From NCBI GenBank assembly GCA_016508695.1, contig VNKQ01000014.1, forward strand, positions 1,426,001 to 1,490,000: a stretch of DNA of 64,000 nt, given 5' to 3'. The position numbers and the translations under genes are program-made. The DNA comes from Hyphodiscus hymeniophilus (lineage: Eukaryota; Ascomycota; Leotiomycetes; Helotiales; Hyphodiscaceae). Positions 58,396 through 64,000 of this stretch are shown piece after piece. Below the pieces are notes generated by a model. The model was not told the origin of the DNA. It did not search any database and worked only from the letters and a program-made list of their open reading frames with translations. Each line of letters opens with the position of its first letter. The stretch's first letter is position 1.

Positions 58396-61028
58396 TCACA
58401 TACTCAGATGAGACATAATCACATTTAGAGTATGCTGCTCTAACGCCTCAACATCGTTGCCAGCTGCGATAAGAAGTGGCATGAGAACATCTTTTCCTCG
58501 TTTAGCTCCGATGATTAAAGCTCTGCGCATGTTCGCTCCTGATGGCCAAATAATATTGATGGCAGGCAGAGTGTTGATGCAGGGCGAATTGCAGGTCCTG
58601 CATCCGGAGGTTTGCACTTCTTGGTATTTTGTGAAGTTTGTCTCGGCTTCCATGGTATAATGGCCGTTTGCCATTCTAGGGTGAGAATCTGACTGCATGT
58701 CTCCTTGCCCTGAGACTTCTGGAACTGGAAAGAACTACTCGGTCATCAGAAAACCCACAGACCCCGTAATTGGTCTCTCAACTTACCTCAAATGCAATGT
58801 CTGGCTCTCCGCAGATAACACATGAAGAAACAAAGGTTGGTCTTACAACAAGGTATTCTGTGCTTGTTTTCCTTGTTTCTAGCAGAAGCTTTGCTGTTTC
58901 AATGTTACCATTGACTATTGCACTCGCCAGTGCGGTATCGTTAGACTGTGTTGCGATTTCTACGTTAGCACCGTACTCGATCAAAAGCTCAACGACTTCG
59001 TTGTTGCCGTGCATGGCCGCCCATATTAACGGAGTGACAGCTTCTGAACCGCATCTGATACTTGCATCAGCCCCCATTTCAAGTTCGAGTTTGGCAAGCT
59101 TAGGAAACCCAAATCGAGCGGCAACCATAATACCAGATATCTGTGGGTCTATAAGGTCTACTCTATCGTTGGATTCAATCTGCCCTGTATCATATGCTGC
59201 TTGTTCACGTTTGCCAGGAAGCTGATCCCCCGTTGTACCGAGGTTGACTTCCAACGAGTTGTGAAGAAGTCCAGCCAAAAAAGTACTTGAAGCTTCAGCT
59301 AGTCGATAATGAAACATCCAATGTGCTTGTGCATATTGCACAAAGTCATGAGGCTGCGATGTGTTTTCGTATAGAGTCGAACTAACTCGCGGATGAGCTC
59401 TTGGTATTAGCTCCAAGCTCTGTAGCAATGCTTCTCGTGTCAATCCCCGCAGACAAGCGTGAGCCATCATCTCATGTGCCTCGTTGGAAATATCCGTCCA
59501 ATTTTGATTCATTCGAGTTTGAAGATATGCACGCAGACTCGAATGCACAAGCCTCACCAACCCGTCCTTCTCGATAAGAAGCAGGCCGCCACTCATTACA
59601 GTTATATTGGCTTGGACATCTCTTAAACCGGATTCTATGTATAGAGCACCCAGGAGCTTTTGCATATGCAGTGGCTGGGCAGCGAAAGTTACCCATCTGA
59701 TCATCGATAGAGCAGCATTTTGGTGACACTTTTCGATCCGCCCAAACATTTCTGCGTATAGAGTTTCAAGTTTGGAAGGCCAGCGTGCAATGATGGACAT
59801 GATTTCATCTGGATAGTAATTCTCCTCAATGCAATGGGTTCCATTCCGGAGCTCCTCTAACACCAAATGAGCCCATAAGAATGTACCAGCAGCCTTTCTT
59901 GCGATGCATTCTGCCAGCACCTTCGAGGCCTCGGATTTGCTGCCAGGAGTCGAGCAAGGCAGTCGGTCGACTACATATCGCTGCAGAGAAACCCTGTGAG
60001 AGGTGTGGGCGTTCAAATCAACGTGCTTCCCACCTTCAAAAGAACGTTTCTCAAACACATTGACATCTCGAGTGGAGGCAATACAACGGATGCGATGATC
60101 TGTGTTTGGGCGACTCAACTGCTCAACAAGTTGAAGCAGCATGGTCTGATCCTGGACGTTCTGACTGTACTCGTCCAGCCCGTCGATAATAATGCACAGA
60201 TTTTCATGCTTTCCTAGACTATGTCTGATCGCCGATTCGATGGTGGTCATTGCCGAGGTGGAAATCGATTTTCTTGCGCACATCAACTCTTCTATTTTTT
60301 CTTCAAGAATCTTATGTGAGTCGTCTACTGGTTTTCGGCCCAGTAGCTTTGTAATAATATGCCCCAGGATTGCGACTGATGGGTTCACCCCTTTCACATC
60401 CGGATCCAGGAAACACGTTATGATGTATTCGCCAGGCTCCCTTTGTGCTTCAAGATAGCAGCTGATCTCGGCCAATGCCGTCGTCTTTCCCGTTCCTGGA
60501 CCCCCAGAAATCCACAAACAGCCACCAGCTTGATCAAAATACCAAGTCTCGTATTCGTCACATTCTAGGATCCATCCGAAGTATCCTCTGGTCTGCATAT
60601 CAATATCGAGATTAGAGCGAGCACTGGAGCATGCTGGGCATCGCCTGAAATTCCGCCAGTCATCGATCGACTTTGCGATGTTGATTCTTGCTAGACATTG
60701 TGGACATCTCCACCATCTGGAGTCCATTATGCGTGCTGTAGCAGATGGCTGTCGAGTTTTGAGGCATTCCTTCTCGCCAAGCTTGGTCCTGTCTCTACTC
60801 ATGGACCCAATGTCCTCTTTGTGATACTCCCACAGATGATCTCGGAAATGATCTTTTCGAGTGAAGGCACCACGTCCTTTACAGAGAGTGTAATCGCATT
60901 GTAAGTCTCCTGATTTTACGGCGCTATGAGCATTCCTGTAGTGACGTTCAAGATCCGCGGGTCGTTTGAAAATCGCCCCATCACACGCTGCAGGATATTG
61001 ACACGCATAGCCATTTTTTCCGGGTGCC
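58396..61028 (-). CDS. C2H2 / zinc-ribbon / STAND NTPase / ankyrin protein (NLR-like), 5' end unresolved
   Basis: Exon 58787-61028 joins 58396-58734 over a 52-base intron. Upstream of the first ATG (60802) the frame continues without a stop to about 61090 and encodes two finger-like units: CQYPAAC..H..H with FKRPADLERHYRNAH, and CDYTLC..FTRKDHFRDHLWEYH. So the real start lies in an upstream exon. From Met60802 (residue 1): zinc ribbon Cys33/36/55/58 (WWRCPQC..CPAC), Walker A GGPGTGKTT at 100-108, Walker B CIIIDGLDEY at 203-212, helical region, then ankyrin repeats at about 560-650 (TPLIWAAMHGNNEVVELLIEYGA). The last exon adds 112 residues with CRTC..C and another degenerate repeat. STAND proteins are signalling switches used in heterokaryon incompatibility and defence. 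No HET or other effector domain is seen. Confidence 0.85.
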
Positions 61029-61087
61029 CTAAAAGCCAGAACAGCCTCATCAGCATCTCTAAAACGAAAGAAGGGGCGAAGATGTAC

Positions 61088-61635
61088 TTTTGGTCATCAA
61101 GAAACACTTTATTAGGGATATCATATATACCCCTACATTCGTCAAGTAACGCAAAATACGGCTCTCGACCTCGCGGAACCACGAAGTTGTATAAGTCTAA
61201 GATCTTTGTGTCCCAGGTCCACCCAAGAGAGGAAGGGTTTGGGTCGCGTTGGTGGGTATGCTCTGATCTAGTTTAGCTGATGGATGATTCGAAAGCCGGA
61301 GAGGAGAAGTGGGATTCACGAAAATGGTCACCCTGTTGAGTCTCTGAAGTAGCAGTCCTGCCAGTCGGCTCTAACCGCAAGACTCTGAAAACTTTGCCCC
61401 AAGCAAACTCACTTTGTCGATGGATTATGTAATTCGGATCTAGAACCTCTTCGTCCATCACTTTGTGTTGCGTACAAGAACGGCTATTGGATTTTGAGGG
61501 CGGTTCAGACTCACGAGCGAATGCTTCGTGCTCCAAGTTTCGCGGCTTCAAGATGACATAGGAAGTGGCGGTGTTGTCTTTGTATTTAAGATCAACTGAA
61601 GAACAACTCGATTCAAGTGGCCAGTAGCGATCCAT
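61088..61635 (-). CDS. probable 5' exons of the STAND gene, or a separate small gene
   Basis: ATG 61635 opens a frame (61635-61332) containing LDPNYIIHRQSEFAWGKVF and VLRLEPTG, resembling the start of fungal DUF6590 domains. A 69-base intron (61263-61331) would join it to 61262-61088, reading FVVPRGREPYFALLDECRGIYD. A 59-base intron (61029-61087, GTACAT..TTTTAG) then leads in phase into the C2H2 exon at 61028, making a 1019-residue protein in four exons. Alternatively the second exon reads on to a stop at 60916 (VTTGMLIAP), giving a separate 216-residue protein overlapping the finger region in another frame. The sequence alone does not decide. Confidence 0.4.
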
Positions 61636-62419
61636 GTTTGGATGAGGGGGTTTAGCTGGATCATATATACTGGTTTGATTTAGTATATATCATGCGACCG
61701 CATCTCGTTTCATTATACTGACCAGTGCTCTCCAGGCCACGCGCTATCCCGTGTCCAATCCACCAATAGTAAAGGGTCGATGTCGATACTTCCTTGCACT
61801 GCCATTCTTGTAAGTCGTACTACGACTGCTTTAATTCACCTAGACAGACATGAACTTCGTAAACCGAAGAATCTCGAAATAAAATGGACTGGCAGGCACA
61901 GAAGAGATTGCGATGTAGTTAAGGATAGCCTTCTCCTAGATGCACTCGGTCACCGAACTCAGCCTAGCAAAACCTCCACGAATTCATTTGCAAGCCAACC
62001 AGAGTGGTTTAGAATGTGGTTGTGACTAACGTGCATCCTGCAGCTTATCGCAAGCCACGCAGCCTTTTGCGACTGCGATCGCGGCATGCGATCGCCTGCG
62101 ATAAGTATGTGACTGCGTCGTGTCAGCCCGCGGAGCCTTGTCTGGCACGGGACCCTTTTGGCGCAAAGGGCCGTGTGAACTTGAGAACATCGTGTGTAAA
62201 CATCCTCTGATCCTATTCTCTAAACCAAACATCAGTTGGGTGGCCTTCTCACATCTGCAAAGATACGAGACCCTGACATCGAGACCACTATCCCACCTGA
62301 AAATTCTAGCATTTGCTTAATTCTCAAGCAAAACACCGCAAGTTAATAAGGCTGAGAAGCTGGCGATGCATTGAACTGATTCTCACTTTGGCTCAATACT
62401 CCCGCGGAGCAGTCAAACG
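61636..62419. other. divergent intergenic region of the two ankyrin genes
   Basis: Probable shared promoter. It contains the inverted-repeat cluster at 62044-62105. Short frames at 61780-62025 and 62016-62320 have no domain. Confidence 0.5.
62044..62105. promoter_or_regulatory. nested inverted repeats with two GCGATCGC palindromes
   Basis: CTTATCGCA (62044-62052) and TGCGATAAG (62097-62105) are perfect 9-base inverted arms. Between them are two GCGATCGC palindromes (62075-62082 and 62088-62095) either side of a GCATGC core. It lies in the divergent intergenic region, about 315 bases before the Zn2Cys6-ankyrin gene. It could be a cluster of binding sites or a cruciform-forming element. Confidence 0.5.
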
Positions 62420-64000
62420 ATGGATTTAGCTCCAAGAAAGACTGGCTTGCCCAAATGTGCTGCATGTAGACATCACAGGCAGAGGGTATGGCTGTTTCTA
62501 CCCGAGATATATCCTAACCAGGGTTATTAACTATCCTATAGTGCTTTCCGGCGGATACAGCGATAGCCGAACGTACCTGGACTGAAGGAGGCCAGAAGGA
62601 TAGATGCGCAAGATGTGAGAAACACGATCAGCCATGCGGCCCCCCAGAATACCCCCCACCGATTGAACAGGCCGACTCTCGGTCTCCGTCCGCCATTCCA
62701 CAAAAACGAAGAATCAGCCAGACTGCTCAGTATGTGGGGACAGAGCGTGCTTCGAGTTCAACACAATGTACATCGAGAGTATCGGGACAATTGAGGGCCA
62801 TATCGGATGACGTTGTTGCATTGGAGCGCAGGTTAGAGCTCCCATACTTGAGGCGAATTGGGTACAAAGCTGAAAGAAATTAGGTTAAGAGAAATCGACT
62901 TGAGAATAGAGGCATGGAGAAAGCTAAACGAAGGCATTGTTTCCATTGACCTTACCACCGGCAACGTCGAGAATCAAGAACAATTCGATATCTTGATGGG
63001 AGTGGAGAGAGCGACTTTAGGTAGAGTCGTGGATATGCTACGCCTGGCCAAGAATCTGGCAATTGGAGTGGAAGAAGCCGGGAACACAACAAAAGCATAC
63101 GACGGATACACAAGAGTACTTGATGGGTACCGCAGACTGAACACGCCAGCGTCGTACGAGATTAGAACCATTTTGATTAGAATGGCAAACATACTGTGGT
63201 TTGTGGGTGATAATCATCGTGCACAGAACCTCGCATGGCAGGCTTTGGAGTCACGTGATCCTTTGGATCGTGCTCAAAAATGCGACTTGGATGTCTTGAA
63301 ACATATTGCTAAATCCTTGTTGCAAACGTCTCCCGAACTTTTGCGAATAATACAGAGTGAGATGCTTGGCAAGCTGGCGACTTGCGACTCACTCATTCCA
63401 CCATTACACGCGATAATGGAAAGCAGTTACGCTTCCAACGTCCCCGGAAATCTGTTTCAGGCTGGTACTCACCCAAGCATCAACTGTGGGAAAGCTCCAG
63501 AAAGCTCCATTACTGGAGGGGTAGAAGCTGCAGTGGAATTGCTTCGCGAGTTTTCCGATGCAGATTTGAACACCAGAGATTCCAGCAAAAGATCACCCCT
63601 GCTTTTAGCTGCATCCGGTTGCAAAGAAGGATTTGGATATGCACTGGTTATTCGTGCGACCCACGATGCTAGGCTTTTGCATAGAACAGTCAATGCGAGA
63701 GACCAATCTGGGCAAACGGTGCTTACTACGGCCATCTCAAGCAGATGCACGTTACCCTTCATCACCGCTCTCATCGACAGCGGTGCTGAGCATGAACCTG
63801 ACACAATGCAAAATTCGATGACACCCCTGCAAGCAGCCTCCTTCAGTGGATCACTTGAGATTGTGGAATTGCTCTGTACAAGAGGTGCAAATCCCGATAC
63901 CGCGTACCCTGGAAGTAGTACCCCACATACCATAGCAGAAGAGCAGGGCCATTTTGAGATCATCAACTATCTAAGGCACTTGTCTCCACGCTTTCAGAAT
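62420..64000 (+). CDS. Zn2Cys6-coiled coil-ankyrin protein (3' end outside window)
   Basis: Three exons seen: 62420-62485, 62542-62831, 62884 to beyond 64000 (introns 56 and 52 bases). The N-terminus has a binuclear-cluster-like motif Cys13, 16, 23, 44, 47, 54: the loop between Cys3 and Cys4 is 20 residues instead of the usual 5-9. A linker rich in Ser/Gln follows, then a heptad-like stretch across the second splice (VVALERRLREIDLRIEAWRKL). From about residue 350 ankyrin repeats begin (NTRDSSKRSPLLLAAS; TPLQAASFSGSLEIVELLCTRGANP; TPHTIAEEQGHFEIINYL) and continue to the window edge. Zinc-cluster proteins bind DNA; ankyrins bind proteins. The second intron has a weak donor (GTTAGA). Divergent from the STAND gene. 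Confidence 0.8.

Noticed and set aside
1..64000. tRNA, rRNA and CRISPR features
   Set aside because: No box A/box B pair with a clover-leaf, no rRNA-like stretch and no regularly spaced repeats were seen by eye; a covariance-model scan could still find a tRNA.

Overview
The window is a stretch of nuclear chromosome from a filamentous ascomycete (Pezizomycotina). Evidence: single genes with short GT-AG introns of about 44-90 bases, three Zn2Cys6 regulators, a PTH11/rhodopsin-like membrane protein, a cAMP-receptor-like GPCR, a fungal STAND/ankyrin protein, and a retrotransposon damaged in the way repeat-induced point mutation (RIP) damages DNA. A leotiomycete is my guess from general resemblance only.

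Layout. 1-6.7 kb is a very AT-rich block: a Ty3/gypsy chromovirus (gag, protease, RT, RNase H, integrase, chromodomain, all on +) riddled with G-to-A/C-to-T changes, followed by a roughly 0.96-kb tandem duplication, a purine tract and a probable 3' LTR. Beyond it lies an AT-rich open frame of unknown origin on the minus strand. The change to ordinary composition at about 6.7-6.8 kb is abrupt.

6.9-25.4 kb has a secreted/catabolic and accessory flavour: an S9 serine peptidase, a GPI-anchored cysteine-rich wall protein, a short-chain dehydrogenase next to a Zn2Cys6 regulator, a disordered protein, an MFS transporter with a one-base frameshift, a rhodopsin-like membrane protein and a second Zn2Cys6 regulator. 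No PKS, NRPS or terpene synthase is present.

26.7-54.9 kb is mostly conserved cell biology: a RING protein, a SAP-domain mRNP protein (Tho1/SARNP type), a 1553-residue disordered protein with a C-terminal methyltransferase fold, a GPCR, a seven-exon TPR protein, a small conserved-looking protein and the FACT subunit Pob3. Several intergenic stretches are long (29.5-33.1, 37.8-40.0 and 41.6-48.0 kb) and show no convincing gene.

58.4-64.0 kb holds the most unusual pair: a minus-strand protein joining C2H2 fingers, a zinc ribbon, a STAND/NACHT-type NTPase and ankyrin repeats, and, divergently across a 0.8-kb intergenic region with a palindrome cluster, a Zn2Cys6-coiled coil-ankyrin protein that runs off the window. 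Together they look like a fungal NLR-like locus; the link between them is inferred from position only. Gene models were built by hand from reading frame, splice-site and phase agreement.
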